A stretch of 23,535 nt of DNA from an uncultured Clostridia bacterium (GCA_946404295.1 CAMJDE010000002.1:1-23535), one strand, 5' to 3'. Positions 1 through 6,718 are shown, numbered from the stretch's first letter. Notes: generated from the sequence alone by a model not told the origin. Numbers and translations are program-made.

Positions 1-719
1 GTGTTCGAGTTCTCGGCGCGGAAGGTCGGACCGAAGGTGTAGATGTTCCCGAACGCCATCGCGTAGGTCTCGCCCTCAAGCTGCCCCGAGACAGTCAGGT
101 TCGCGCTTCTGCCGAAGAAGTCCTGCGAATAATCGACCTTGCCGTCCTCGGTTTTCGGCGGGTTCTCAAGGTCGAGGGTCGTCACGCGGAACATCTCGCC
201 CGCGCCCTCGCAGTCCGACGCCGTGATCAGGGGCGTATGCACGTAGACGAAGCCGCGGTCGTGGAAGAAGCTGTGAATGGCGTACGCCGCCTCGCTCCGC
301 ACGCGGAAAACGGCGGAGAACAGGTTGGTGCGCGGACGCAGATAGGCGATCTCGCGCAGATATTCGACGGTGTGCCGCTTCTTCTGCAGCGGATAATCGG
401 GGGTCGAGGTCCCCTCGACTTTGACGGTCTCCGCCTTGATCTCAAAGGGCTGCTTCGCCCCCGGGGTCAGTTCGAGTTTTCCCGTCACGATCAGCGCCGC
501 CCCGACGTTCTGCGAGGCGATCTCGTCGTAGTTGTCGATCTTCTCGCGCTCGAATACGACCTGCACCGTCTTAAAGCAGCTGCCGTCGTAGAGGTCGATG
601 AAGCCGAACGCCCGGCTGTCGCGGATCGAACGCGCCCAACCGCCGACCGTCACGGTCGTCCCGCCGAGCGCCGCCGATTCGTCGTAAAGCCGTTTGACGG
701 CGGTCAATTGTTCTTTCAT
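1..719 (-). CDS. asnS: Asparaginyl-tRNA synthetase, N-terminal part (runs off the window)
   Basis: This cytoplasmic class II aminoacyl-tRNA synthetase charges tRNA-Asn with asparagine. About 239 codons from the start are present; the rest lies beyond base 1. Residues ~20-110 form the OB-fold anticodon-binding domain (start MKEQLTAVKRLYDES, later GGWARSIRDSRAFGFIDLYD). The catalytic core then begins, with the AsnRS-type stretch VYVHTPLITASDCEGAGEMF and class II motif 2 ending FRAENSNT at the window edge. The SDCEGAGEMF wording favours AsnRS over AspRS. The ATG at 717-719 follows a GAGG-type ribosome binding site. A TATAAT box lies at 756-761, and a short hairpin (CCTGT/ACAGG, 740-753) sits in the leader. 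Identity is confident from sequence; truncation is due to the window only. Confidence 0.95.
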   Translation of the reverse strand, partial: MKEQLTAVKRLYDESAALGGTTVTVGGWARSIRDSRAFGFIDLYDGSCFKTVQVVFEREKIDNYDEIASQNVGAALIVTGKLELTPGAKQPFEIKAETVKVEGTSTPDYPLQKKRHTVEYLREIAYLRPRTNLFSAVFRVRSEAAYAIHSFFHDRGFVYVHTPLITASDCEGAGEMFRVTTLDLENPPKTEDGKVDYSQDFFGRSANLTVSGQLEGETYAMAFGNIYTFGPTFRAENSN

Positions 720-755
720 CTTTCGTTTCCTCGGTTTTCCCTGTTTTTACAGGTT

Positions 756-784
756 ATTATAACACACGCGCGACGGGATTTCCA
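756..784 (-). promoter_or_regulatory. Probable asnS promoter
   Basis: On the minus strand a perfect TATAAT (756-761) is preceded by TG one base away (extended -10) and, 17 bases further upstream, by a weak -35 box TGGAAA (779-784). A 5-bp hairpin, CCTGT (740-744) and ACAGG (749-753), lies between promoter and start codon. No T-box features were recognised in the short leader. Confidence 0.55.
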
Positions 785-847
785 CCCCTTTCGCGCCCTT
801 TTTTCACTTTTTCTTTTCCTTTTTTCTTCTTTTTCCCAAAAAATCAC

Positions 848-876
848 TTGACGCGTGACTTTTTATGTGCTATAAT
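848..876 (+). promoter_or_regulatory. Promoter of the small HTH-like gene with overlapping palindrome
   Basis: TTGACG (848-853) and TATAAT (871-876) are separated by 17 bases, a near-consensus sigma-A promoter. A perfect 8-bp inverted repeat, GCGTGACT (853-860) and AGTCACGC (877-884), brackets the spacer and -10 box. That placement would let a bound repressor block RNA polymerase. The operator role is inference. Confidence 0.75.
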
Positions 877-915
877 AGTCACGCAATAAGTTACTTCAGG
901 AGGAAAAACCGCAAC

Positions 916-1239
916 ATGACCAACTTGGAAAGACGGATCCCGCAGGGGATCGAACATCTGATCGCCGCGATCTGCGAGGACTATCCGCGCAGAAAGCACG
1001 AGATCGAGACCGGGACGGGCGATCCCGAGACGCTCGCCGAGTATCGGCGGCTGAACGACCTGGTCGACGACGCGCTCGAGGAGAGCTGCGAGCCGGCGAT
1101 CCGCGAGGAGATGCGGCGCGATCTCGCGCTCCGGCGCGGCGCGCATTATACCCAGATCTGGCAAATGGGCGAGGGGACGTACAAAAACCGGAAGCGGCTC
1201 TGCAAACTCGCGATCGCAAAGCGCCTCCGGCTGCTGTAA
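916..1239 (+). CDS. Small hypothetical protein, possible HTH/sigma-like regulator
   Basis: A 107-residue, highly charged, soluble protein without signal peptide or membrane segment. The start at 916 was chosen because AGGAGG (~899-904) lies at good spacing; an in-frame upstream start at 865 would overlap the -10 box. The N-terminal half is predicted helical and acidic. The C-terminal ~25 residues (GEGTYKNRKRLCKLAIAKRL) resemble the recognition-helix end of phage ArpU/RinA-type or sigma-70 region 4-like proteins: a T-Y-x-N-R-K pattern followed by a basic helix. I cannot assign a family. A near-consensus promoter with a palindrome lies directly upstream, consistent with a self-regulated gene. 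It converges on the DUF4830 gene with a single base between the two stop codons and no visible terminator. Coding status is likely; the regulatory role is inferred. Confidence 0.7.
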   Translation: MTNLERRIPQGIEHLIAAICEDYPRRKHEIETGTGDPETLAEYRRLNDLVDDALEESCEPAIREEMRRDLALRRGAHYTQIWQMGEGTYKNRKRLCKLAIAKRLRLL

Positions 1240-1240
1240 A

Positions 1241-1714
1241 TCACGTCGAGGGGATCACCCCGGTAACGAACCCGAGCGGATCCGCCGACGAGAGATCGGC
1301 GGCGATGATCCGCCCCCGGTATACGATCAGATTGGCGTAGACCGTCCCCTCGTAGTCCGGATAGTTGGTGACCTCGTAGGTATAGCGCGTCACCTTCTTT
1401 TTCCGGTAGCGCGAGAGGTCGAGCCCCTGCGTTTTCTGGATCTCGTTATAGCCCTGCATCACCCGGTCGAACTCTTCGGGGATCGTGAAGGTCGCCTCGT
1501 CGACGACCTCGCGTTTGACCGTCCAGCCCTGCTTTTCGAGAAAGTCGATCCGCCCCGCGTCGGTGTCCGCCCCGGTATAGGAGACCGAGGTCCCCGACGC
1601 GGCGGCGACGAGACGCCCGTCGGAGAGGATCAGAGTGCCGAAGAGGAGCACGGCGCAGAGCACCGCCACCCCGATAAAGCGAAGGGTCGACGCGCGAACC
1701 GAACAAACGAACAT
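1241..1714 (-). CDS. DUF4830 domain protein, membrane-anchored
   Basis: A 157-residue protein of unknown function. An N-terminal hydrophobic segment (residues ~9-30, around FIGVAVLCAVLLFGTLIL) acts as signal or membrane anchor, so most of the protein should be outside the cytoplasm. The rest matches the DUF4830 pattern known from Clostridia: FLEKQGWTVKREVVDEATF, then IPEEFDRVMQGYNEIQKTQG, then RYTYEVTNYPDYEGTVYANL and a terminal IVYRGRIIAADL segment. The start at 1714 is preferred over GTG 1723 because AGGGGG lies 8 bases upstream of the ATG. That binding site is buried in a perfect 10-bp inverted repeat (1723-1757). The gene lies 93 bases downstream of a Cys-rich micropeptide gene on the same strand and may share its transcript. 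Confidence 0.8.
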   Translation of the reverse strand: MFVCSVRASTLRFIGVAVLCAVLLFGTLILSDGRLVAAASGTSVSYTGADTDAGRIDFLEKQGWTVKREVVDEATFTIPEEFDRVMQGYNEIQKTQGLDLSRYRKKKVTRYTYEVTNYPDYEGTVYANLIVYRGRIIAADLSSADPLGFVTGVIPST

Positions 1715-1722
1715 GGAAAACA

Positions 1723-1757
1723 CCCCCTGTCAAGATGGTACAATCTATGACAGGGGG
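1723..1757 (-). promoter_or_regulatory. Perfect 10-bp hairpin containing the DUF4830 ribosome binding site
   Basis: CCCCCTGTCA (1723-1732) and TGACAGGGGG (1748-1757) form a perfect inverted repeat with a 15-base loop. On the minus-strand transcript the 3' arm carries the AGGGGG ribosome binding site of the DUF4830 gene, and the stem ends 8 bases before its ATG. It could sequester the ribosome binding site, serve as a protein operator, or act as an attenuator (followed by TGTTTTCC). The sequence does not decide between these. Confidence 0.65.
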
Positions 1758-1807
1758 CGCCGGATTATGCCCGATCCGGGATGCGCGCCGTCAACCGGCA
1801 GGTATGT

Positions 1808-1906
1808 TCAGCGGTTGTTGCAGCAGCAGCAGCAAATGACGACTGCGGCGAGGATCCAGATCCAGGCGTTATCGTCGTCGAGGATACGGCAAAGACAGTT
1901 GCCCAT
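1808..1906 (-). CDS. 32-residue membrane micropeptide with five consecutive cysteines
   Basis: A small open reading frame starting ATG at 1904-1906 and ending TGA at 1808-1810. The peptide begins MGNCLCRILDDDNAW, continues with a hydrophobic WIWILAAVVI segment (residues 15-24), and ends with five cysteines (25-29) and NNR. A good GGAAGG ribosome binding site lies 9 bases upstream. The order of features (Cys pair, acidic Asp/Asn patch, Trp-rich hydrophobic stretch, Cys run) resembles short Cys-rich membrane peptides seen in Clostridia, some loosely labelled 'chorion class high-cysteine'. Function is unknown; metal, lipid or redox roles would be guesses. It lies between hprK and DUF4830, same strand. 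Low-complexity codons (a TGC run) call for some caution. Confidence 0.65.
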   Translation of the reverse strand: MGNCLCRILDDDNAWIWILAAVVICCCCCNNR

Positions 1907-1986
1907 TACGTTCGTCCCTTCCTTTTCTTTTTCGCGGGGGTTCTCCCTGCATTAACAGGATATGCGAAGGGACGGGGGCGGGTGAT

Positions 1987-2934
1987 TTAATTCCCGATTC
2001 CCATTTGCTCCATCAGCCGCTTGTTGAACTCCTCGGCGGTGTTGTAGCCGAGTTTCTTCTGGCGGTTGTTCATGGCGGCGATCTCGATGATGATGGCGAG
2101 GTTGCGCCCGGGATGCACGGGGATCACGATCGAGGGGACGCGGATGCCGAGGATGTCGGTGTACTGATCCTCCAACCCGAGCCGATCGTACATCTTTCCC
2201 TGCTCCCAGGGTTCAAGGTTGATGATCAGGTCGATCTTTTCGGTCTCCTTGACCGCGCCCATACCGAAGAGACGGCAGACGTCGACGATCCCGATGCCGC
2301 GCAGTTCGATGTAGTGACGGATGATCTCGGGCGAGCGACCGACCAGCGCCTTCGCCGAGACGCGGCGGATGTCTACGGCGTCGTCGGCGATCAGCCGATG
2401 TCCGCGCTTGACCAGTTCGATCGCCGTCTCGGATTTACCGATGCCGCTGTCCCCGAGGAGCAGGATACCTTCGCCGTAGACCTCGACGAGGACGCCGTGG
2501 CGCGTGAGGCGCGGGGCGAGTTCGGTCGAGAGCAGCGCGATCAGCGCCGCCATCAGAGGAGACGTCAGATCGGCGCTCCGCAGGATCGGCACGCGGTACT
2601 TTTCGGCGAACTTCCGCGCGTCCTCGCCGATCGAGAGCGACGAGGTGTAGATGACGCCGACGGGGCGCGACGCGTAGAACGCCTCGAGCCGCATGGCGCG
2701 CTCTTCGGGCGGGAGCGACGCGAGATACAGATGCTCCACCTTTCCGATGATCTGGAGCCGCGACGCCTCGTAATGATCGTAGAACCCCGCGAACTGAAGT
2801 CCGGGACGGTTGATGCCCGCGTTGGAGATCAGAATGTTCTCCGGCAGGTCGGGCAGATAGACGGTTTCAAACGCGCGGTCGTTGATGATCTTCGAGAGCG
2901 GGACCGAGTAGACCGCTTCTTCCTTTTTTGCCAT
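1987..2934 (-). CDS. hprK: HPr kinase/phosphorylase
   Basis: A bifunctional cytoplasmic enzyme that phosphorylates and dephosphorylates Ser46 of HPr (or Crh), linking sugar transport to carbon catabolite control in Bacillota. 315 residues, the usual length. Residues 1-~130 are the N-terminal regulatory domain. The C-terminal catalytic domain has HGVLVEVYGEGIL (His146), Walker A GDSGIGKSE (161-169), the ADD acid pair (~184-185) and the HPrK signature HYIELRGIGIVDV (~207-219). The MGIGN C-terminus is intact. The ATG at 2934 has a GGGA-type ribosome binding site. A promoter lies directly upstream (TTGCAA, 17 bases, TACAAT). It diverges from the AAA/DUF4143 gene. Confidence 0.97.
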   Translation of the reverse strand: MAKKEEAVYSVPLSKIINDRAFETVYLPDLPENILISNAGINRPGLQFAGFYDHYEASRLQIIGKVEHLYLASLPPEERAMRLEAFYASRPVGVIYTSSLSIGEDARKFAEKYRVPILRSADLTSPLMAALIALLSTELAPRLTRHGVLVEVYGEGILLLGDSGIGKSETAIELVKRGHRLIADDAVDIRRVSAKALVGRSPEIIRHYIELRGIGIVDVCRLFGMGAVKETEKIDLIINLEPWEQGKMYDRLGLEDQYTDILGIRVPSIVIPVHPGRNLAIIIEIAAMNNRQKKLGYNTAEEFNKRLMEQMGIGN

Positions 2935-2973
2935 ATCGCTTCCCTTTCTTTTCCGGGATTTGTTTCTTTTTCT

Positions 2974-3002
2974 ATTGTAGCACAGACGGCGGGGGATTGC
3001 AA
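2974..3002 (-). promoter_or_regulatory. hprK promoter
   Basis: On the minus strand TTGCAA (2997-3002), a 17-base spacer and TACAAT (2974-2979) lie about 40 bases upstream of the hprK start. It is one of four promoters in this window with TTGCAA as the -35 box. Confidence 0.8.
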
Positions 3003-3103
3003 GCGGTTTTCAAAAAAGCGGCGGGGGCAAGACCCCGGTGGCGTTTCATTCACATTTTAAGTTAATATTTTTCGGAAAGGCGCAAATATTTTACCCAAAC
3101 AGG

Positions 3104-3132
3104 TTGACATACCGTTGCATACGGTTTATAAT
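3104..3132 (+). promoter_or_regulatory. Consensus promoter of the AAA/DUF4143 ATPase
   Basis: TTGACA (3104-3109), 17-base spacer and TATAAT (3127-3132): both boxes match the consensus. The spacer contains an inverted repeat ACCGT (3111-3115) / ACGGT (3121-3125), a possible operator. The start codon lies 50 bases downstream. Confidence 0.88.
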
Positions 3133-3184
3133 ATATACGACAAAAAATGCGCCCGGGCGCAAAGATTTTACGGAGAAAACGCAA

Positions 3185-4426
3185 ATGGAGTTTAAAAGAG
3201 AGAAATATCTGCAGCAGTTGGTCGACGGGATGGAGATCCCGCTGATCAAAGTCGTTACCGGGATCCGGAGAGCCGGGAAGTCGTATCTTTTGTTCACCAT
3301 TTTCGACCGATATCTGAAAGAACACGGCGTCCCCGACGATCATATCGTCAAGATTGCGCTGGACGATATGGACAACATCCGGCTTCGTGACAAAGAGGCG
3401 CTGTATCGGTTCATCAAAAGCAAAATCACCGACGAGGGCAGATACTATATATTGCTGGACGAGATCCAGTATGTTTCCGGTTTTGAGGACGTTCTCAACA
3501 GTATGCTGCACATAAAGAACGCGGATACCTACGTGACCGGCAGCAATGCAAAGTTCTTGTCCAGCGACATCATCACGGAGTTCAGAGGAAGAAGCGACGA
3601 GATCCGTGTATATCCGCTCACGTTCAAAGAGTATTACGAGGGACTCGGCGGGGACAAGCGCGATCGGCTGGAAGAGTATATGTGTTTCGGCGGGCTCCCG
3701 ACGGTCGCTTTGATGAAAAGCAGAGAACAAAAGATCGCCTATCTGAAAGAGATCGGCGACAAAATCTATCTTTCGGATCTAAAGCAGCGGCACAGAATCA
3801 AAAATGAAACGGAGTTTGACGAATTGCTGGACGTTCTGGCGTCCGGGATCGGATCGCTGACAAACGCAAAAAAACTGTCCGACACGTTCAAAACGGTCAA
3901 TCACGCGCTCGTCAGCCCGAATACGGTCTCGAAATATATCGACTATTTTATTGACGCTTTCCTGATCAGCCGCGCAAGAAGATACGACGTCAAGGGCAAA
4001 CGGTATATCTCCACTCCGGCAAAATACTACTTTTGCGATATGGGACTGCGAAACGCAAGGATCGACTTCCGACAGATCGAGCCGAACCACATTATGGAGA
4101 ACCTGATCTACAACGAACTGATCGCCCGGGGGTTTCAGGTCGACGTCGGCGTCGTGGAGATCAACGCCAAAAACGCGGCGGGCAACGGCGTCAAAAAGCA
4201 ACTCGAGGTCGATTTCGTAGCCAACAAAGGATATGAAAGATACTACGTTCAGTCGGTCTATTCCTATTACGACGCAGAAAAGAAAGAGCAGGAGAGAGCG
4301 TCTTTCGCTCATATCCCGGATTCGTTTGAACGCATCATCGTTACCGGAGACAACGGTCTCCCCTACCGTGACGACAACGGATACCGGATCGACAATCTGA
4401 TTCACTTCCTGTTGAACGAGTTATAA
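3185..4426 (+). CDS. ATP-binding protein, AAA_14/DUF4143 family
   Basis: A 413-residue cytoplasmic ATPase of unknown substrate. The N-terminal AAA domain has Walker A within VVTGIRRAGKSYLL (residues ~23-36), Walker B YYILLDEIQ (~95-103), and a sensor-like Thr-Gly-Ser (VTGSNAKFL). The middle matches the family pattern with VYPLTFKEYYEGLGG and CFGGLPTV. The C-terminal DUF4143 region has TVSKYIDYFIDAFLI, a KYYFCDMGLRNARI segment, and a nuclease-like ELI...QLEVDFVAN (Glu/Asp/Asp) pattern. Start 3185 was chosen because GGAG lies 9 bases upstream, although the frame is open further 5'. The gene is less GC-rich than hprK and ends in a strong terminator, so it stands alone. Family members are patchily distributed and often travel with accessory DNA. 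A defence role is only inference. Confidence 0.92.
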   Translation: MEFKREKYLQQLVDGMEIPLIKVVTGIRRAGKSYLLFTIFDRYLKEHGVPDDHIVKIALDDMDNIRLRDKEALYRFIKSKITDEGRYYILLDEIQYVSGFEDVLNSMLHIKNADTYVTGSNAKFLSSDIITEFRGRSDEIRVYPLTFKEYYEGLGGDKRDRLEEYMCFGGLPTVALMKSREQKIAYLKEIGDKIYLSDLKQRHRIKNETEFDELLDVLASGIGSLTNAKKLSDTFKTVNHALVSPNTVSKYIDYFIDAFLISRARRYDVKGKRYISTPAKYYFCDMGLRNARIDFRQIEPNHIMENLIYNELIARGFQVDVGVVEINAKNAAGNGVKKQLEVDFVANKGYERYYVQSVYSYYDAEKKEQERASFAHIPDSFERIIVTGDNGLPYRDDNGYRIDNLIHFLLNEL

Positions 4427-4563
4427 TGAAAGCGGTGGGGTCTTCCTCGCCGCCCGGATTGCAGAAAAAGTCTACCATTCGGGACAGACCGAAAGATAGG
4501 CGGCAGAATTCGTCGTTTTCGTACTTGTGGCGTACAGGTGAGGGAAAAACGGCAAAAGGCAAA
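4427..4563. other. Intergenic segment without recognised gene
   Basis: Between the ATPase stop codon and its terminator I see no convincing reading frame or ribosome binding site. There is one small hairpin (TTCGG, GACAGA, CCGAA). Together with 4564-4802 this is the longest gene-free stretch in the first half of the window. Confidence 0.5.
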
Positions 4564-4603
4564 GGCGGGATGGGCATTTTGCCCATCCCGCCCGTTTCTT
4601 TTG
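4564..4603 (+). terminator. Strong bidirectional intrinsic terminator
   Basis: GGCGGGATGGGCA (4564-4576), loop TTT, TGCCCATCCCGCC (4580-4592): a perfect 13-bp GC-rich stem followed by CGTTTCTTTT on the plus strand. On the minus strand the stem is followed by T-rich sequence, so it can also end the padR-DUF1700-DUF4097 transcript. The hairpin array then falls inside that operon's 3' untranslated region. Confidence 0.9.
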
Positions 4604-4642
4604 AACAATGTCCCTCTCTTTTCGCGTATGCTTTCTAAAATC

Positions 4643-4803
4643 TTTGCCTGCGGCAAAAGCGATGAGTTTGGCTTACGCCGAACGTTATGATTTGATCGCC
4701 CTTGTTACTTCCAACGTGCCGTCAGGCACTCATAACTGCGCAAAGCGCATCAGAACACATAACTCGCCGAAGGTGATCATAACTGATCCGGCGGTGCCGG
4801 ATC
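4643..4803. repeat. Array of six short hairpins joined by CATAACT/AGTTATG linkers
   Basis: Successive hairpins, each with a 3-4 base loop: TTTGCC/GGCAAA (4643-4657), GTTTGGC/GCCGAAC with one wobble (4666-4683), GTGCC/GGCAC (4716-4729), TGCGC/GCGCA (4737-4749), TCGCC/GGTGA with one wobble (4764-4776), and GATCCGGC/GCCGGATC (4785-4803). The last four are separated by TCATAACT-type linkers at 4730-4737, 4758-4764 and 4777-4784, with a variant TCAGAAC at 4750-4756. An inverted linker copy GTTATGA lies at 4684-4690. The last stem begins within the stop codon of the DUF4097 gene. Stem sequences differ while linkers are conserved, unlike CRISPR repeats. It looks like a mobile or expanding hairpin element; function unknown. 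Confidence 0.75.
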
Positions 4804-5768
4804 TACTCCGCTATCGTGATTTTGACGTCGCCGGTATGGGTCGAAACCTTGAACGCGCCGCCCGCCGTGTCGTGCTCCGGCAGATTGATCTTTCCGGTGT
4901 GCGACGACGCGGTGTAGAGTTTGCCCGAGCGGAGCGTCCCCTCGACGTCGCCGGTGTGGGTCTTGATCTCGTAGTTCGCCGCGTCGCAGCGGTCGAACTC
5001 GACGTCGCCGGTGTCGGTTACGATCTTCGCGTCGCCGGTCCCGACGACGTTTTTCAAGATCACGTCGCCCGTATCTGTCTCGATCGAGAGGGCGGCGCAC
5101 GATACGTCGGTCATTTTCACTTTTCCGGTGTCGTTATCGACCGAGATATCCCCCGCCGCAAGATCGGCGATCCTGACGGCGCCTGTGTCGGCGTTGATTT
5201 TGACGGCGCCGGAGTTCGACTTTGCGTAGGTCACGTCGCCGGTGTCGGTTTCGATCTCGACCTGCGCGGGAGACCCGCCGTACAGTTCCACGTCGCCGGT
5301 GTCGGTCTCGATTTTGACCGTTCCGAAGGTGACCGTTTCGGGGACCGTCACGTCGCCCGTGTCGGTTTCAAGCGAGAGCGACGTATATTCCCCCGCGGGG
5401 AGATAGACCCGGATCTTCGGGCTCTTCGAGAAGATCGTGATCATCTCGTACCATTTCCGCTGGTCTGCGCCGAAGATCGTCAGTTTCCCGTCGACGACCC
5501 CGACCGTGTGCGGCTGCTTTTCGCCCTCGTAGCACTCGACCCGAACCGTCCCGTCCTCAGACGGAAGGAAGGTCACGTCCGCCGTCCTGACAGAGACCGT
5601 CACGCCGTCGAAAGCGTCCTCGACCGTGTATTCCTTCGTCTCGAACTTTCCCGCCCCGAGTTTTCCGGCGTCGAACCCGACGGCGGCGAGGGCGACGAAC
5701 GCGAGAACTGCCCCCGCGAGCACCAGCCCGAGGGCGATCCCGATGATGATTTTAAGCGACTTCGTCAT
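4803..5768 (-). CDS. DUF4097 family repeat protein, membrane-anchored
   Basis: A 321-residue extracytoplasmic protein of unknown function. An N-terminal membrane segment (residues ~5-30, IIIGIALGLVLAGAVLAFVALA) is followed by a DUF4097 domain built from ~20-residue repeats with the signature TDTGDV or variants (ETDTGDVTV, ETDTGDVEL, ETDTGDVTY, NADTGAVRI, DNDTGKVKM, ETDTGDVIL, VTDTGDVEF, KTHTGDVEG, SHTGKI, STHTGDVKI). This regularity predicts a right-handed beta-helix or solenoid. It is the last gene of the padR-DUF1700-DUF4097 operon; its ATG lies inside the end of the DUF1700 gene (17-bp overlap), implying coupled translation. In Bacillota this trio is typically regulated by its PadR repressor and often associated with envelope stress. 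Confidence 0.92.
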   Translation of the reverse strand: MTKSLKIIIGIALGLVLAGAVLAFVALAAVGFDAGKLGAGKFETKEYTVEDAFDGVTVSVRTADVTFLPSEDGTVRVECYEGEKQPHTVGVVDGKLTIFGADQRKWYEMITIFSKSPKIRVYLPAGEYTSLSLETDTGDVTVPETVTFGTVKIETDTGDVELYGGSPAQVEIETDTGDVTYAKSNSGAVKINADTGAVRIADLAAGDISVDNDTGKVKMTDVSCAALSIETDTGDVILKNVVGTGDAKIVTDTGDVEFDRCDAANYEIKTHTGDVEGTLRSGKLYTASSHTGKINLPEHDTAGGAFKVSTHTGDVKITIAE

Positions 5769-6351
5769 TGTTTTTCTCCTTCCGTTTCATCCAACCGAAC
5801 AGCGTGCGAGCCACCTGCGCGATCCCGCGCCCGAGCGCCTTGGTCGCCGCGACCGCCCCGAAGAAGAGCAGGATCGCAAGCCCGCCCGAGACCAGCGCCG
5901 CCCCGAGCGTGAAAAACGCCGGCGCGAACTGTCCCGTAAAGAGCAGGACGAAGAAGGAGCCCACGCCCCCGACCGCCCCCGCCGCAAGCGACAGTTCGAC
6001 CGACCAGAGCGCGACGAAAAACGAGAAGAGCGCCGAAACGATCGAAACGAACAGCGCGAGCAGAAGCGGGAACCAGACCGGGAACCCGAGTACGAGCAGA
6101 AGGATCAGACCGACCTTTCCCCCCGCGCCGCTCCGACGCGGCTCTTTGACGACGGCGGGGCGCTCGGAAAGGATCTGCGACACGATCCCGTCGACCGTGC
6201 CGACACCCGCGACCGCCTCCTCTTCGGGGATCCCCTCCTCGATCCGGTCGTCGATCATCTCGCGGTAAAAGTTCACCCGCTCGTCCCGCTCGCGTTTCGG
6301 AAGGGACGAAAGCCCCCGCGAAAGCGCGTCGAGAAACTCTTTTTTCTTCAT
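5752..6351 (-). CDS. DUF1700 family membrane protein
   Basis: A 199-residue integral membrane protein. Residues 1-~65 form the soluble helical DUF1700 start (MKKKEFLDALSRGLSSLP, then RDERVNFYREMIDDRIEEG, EEEAVAGVGTVDGIVSQIL). About four hydrophobic segments follow (from VGLILLLVLGFPVWFPLLLA to LAILLFFGAVAATKA), and the tail is a short basic stretch (WMKRKEKNNDEVA). The start at 6351 overlaps the padR stop codon by four bases (ATGA), and the end overlaps the DUF4097 gene. All three genes are therefore one translationally coupled unit. The N-terminal motif resembles the cytoplasmic arm of DUF1700/HAAS-type proteins that partner PadR regulators. Biochemical function is unknown. Confidence 0.92.
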   Translation of the reverse strand: MKKKEFLDALSRGLSSLPKRERDERVNFYREMIDDRIEEGIPEEEAVAGVGTVDGIVSQILSERPAVVKEPRRSGAGGKVGLILLLVLGFPVWFPLLLALFVSIVSALFSFFVALWSVELSLAAGAVGGVGSFFVLLFTGQFAPAFFTLGAALVSGGLAILLFFGAVAATKALGRGIAQVARTLFGWMKRKEKNNDEVA

Positions 6352-6665
6352 TTTCCGTTCTCCTCCCTGACGACAAAACGATAAACCGTCATCATTTCTT
6401 TCCATTCCTCGCGGAACTCGGCGAGCCGCGCCCGCCCCCGGTCGGTGACGTTGTAATACTTGCGAAGCCGCCCGTCGTGTTCGGCGGTTCGCACCGTCAG
6501 CATCCCCGCCCCCTCCAACCGTTTGAGAATGGTATAGAGGGTCGATTCGGACATTTCGAGGTAGGGTTTCATCTCTTTGATGATCTGATAGCCGTAACTC
6601 TCGCCGTCCCGGATCGCCGCGAGCACGCACACGTCGAGCAGCCCGCGCTTCAGTTGAATATCCAT
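6348..6665 (-). CDS. PadR family transcriptional regulator
   Basis: A 105-residue winged-helix repressor of the short PadR-s2 type. Residues 1-~80 match the family: MDIQLKRGLLDVCVLAAI, the conserved SYGYQIIKEM, STLYTILKRLEGAGML for the recognition helix, and RLRKYYNVTDRGRARL for the wing. The C-terminal helix (FREEWKEMMTVYRFV) is the usual dimerisation helix. A GGGAGG ribosome binding site precedes the ATG at 6665. It opens the operon and very likely represses it: an imperfect 8-bp inverted repeat covers its own -10 box and spacer (6682-6710). The inducer is not evident. Confidence 0.95.
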   Translation of the reverse strand: MDIQLKRGLLDVCVLAAIRDGESYGYQIIKEMKPYLEMSESTLYTILKRLEGAGMLTVRTAEHDGRLRKYYNVTDRGRARLAEFREEWKEMMTVYRFVVREENGK

Positions 6666-6681
6666 ACCATACCTCCCTTCG

Positions 6682-6710
6682 CGTAATACATCATATCACG
6701 AAGTATTGCG
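6682..6710. promoter_or_regulatory. Candidate PadR operator
   Basis: CGTAATAC (6682-6689) and GTATTGCG (6703-6710) form an inverted repeat with one mismatch and 13 bases between the arms. It covers the -10 box and most of the spacer. AT-rich palindromes with ATAC/GTAT-like arms are typical of PadR autoregulatory sites. Confidence 0.6.
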
Positions 6711-6718
6711 TTTGTCAA
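6690..6718 (-). promoter_or_regulatory. padR operon promoter
   Basis: On the minus strand: TTGACA (6713-6718), 17-base spacer, TATGAT (6690-6695), about 25 bases upstream of the padR start. Confidence 0.85.

Noticed and set aside
2005..3060. Frame opposite hprK
   Set aside because: Asp/Arg/Val-rich shadow without family resemblance; runs through the hprK promoter.
4643..4803. CRISPR array
   Set aside because: Linkers of 7-8 bases are too short for repeats, stems vary and are palindromic, and no cas genes are nearby.
4785..4803. Terminator directly after the DUF4097 gene
   Set aside because: The stem is perfect but no T-tract follows in the minus direction; it belongs to the hairpin array, and the terminator at 4564-4592 is the better end.
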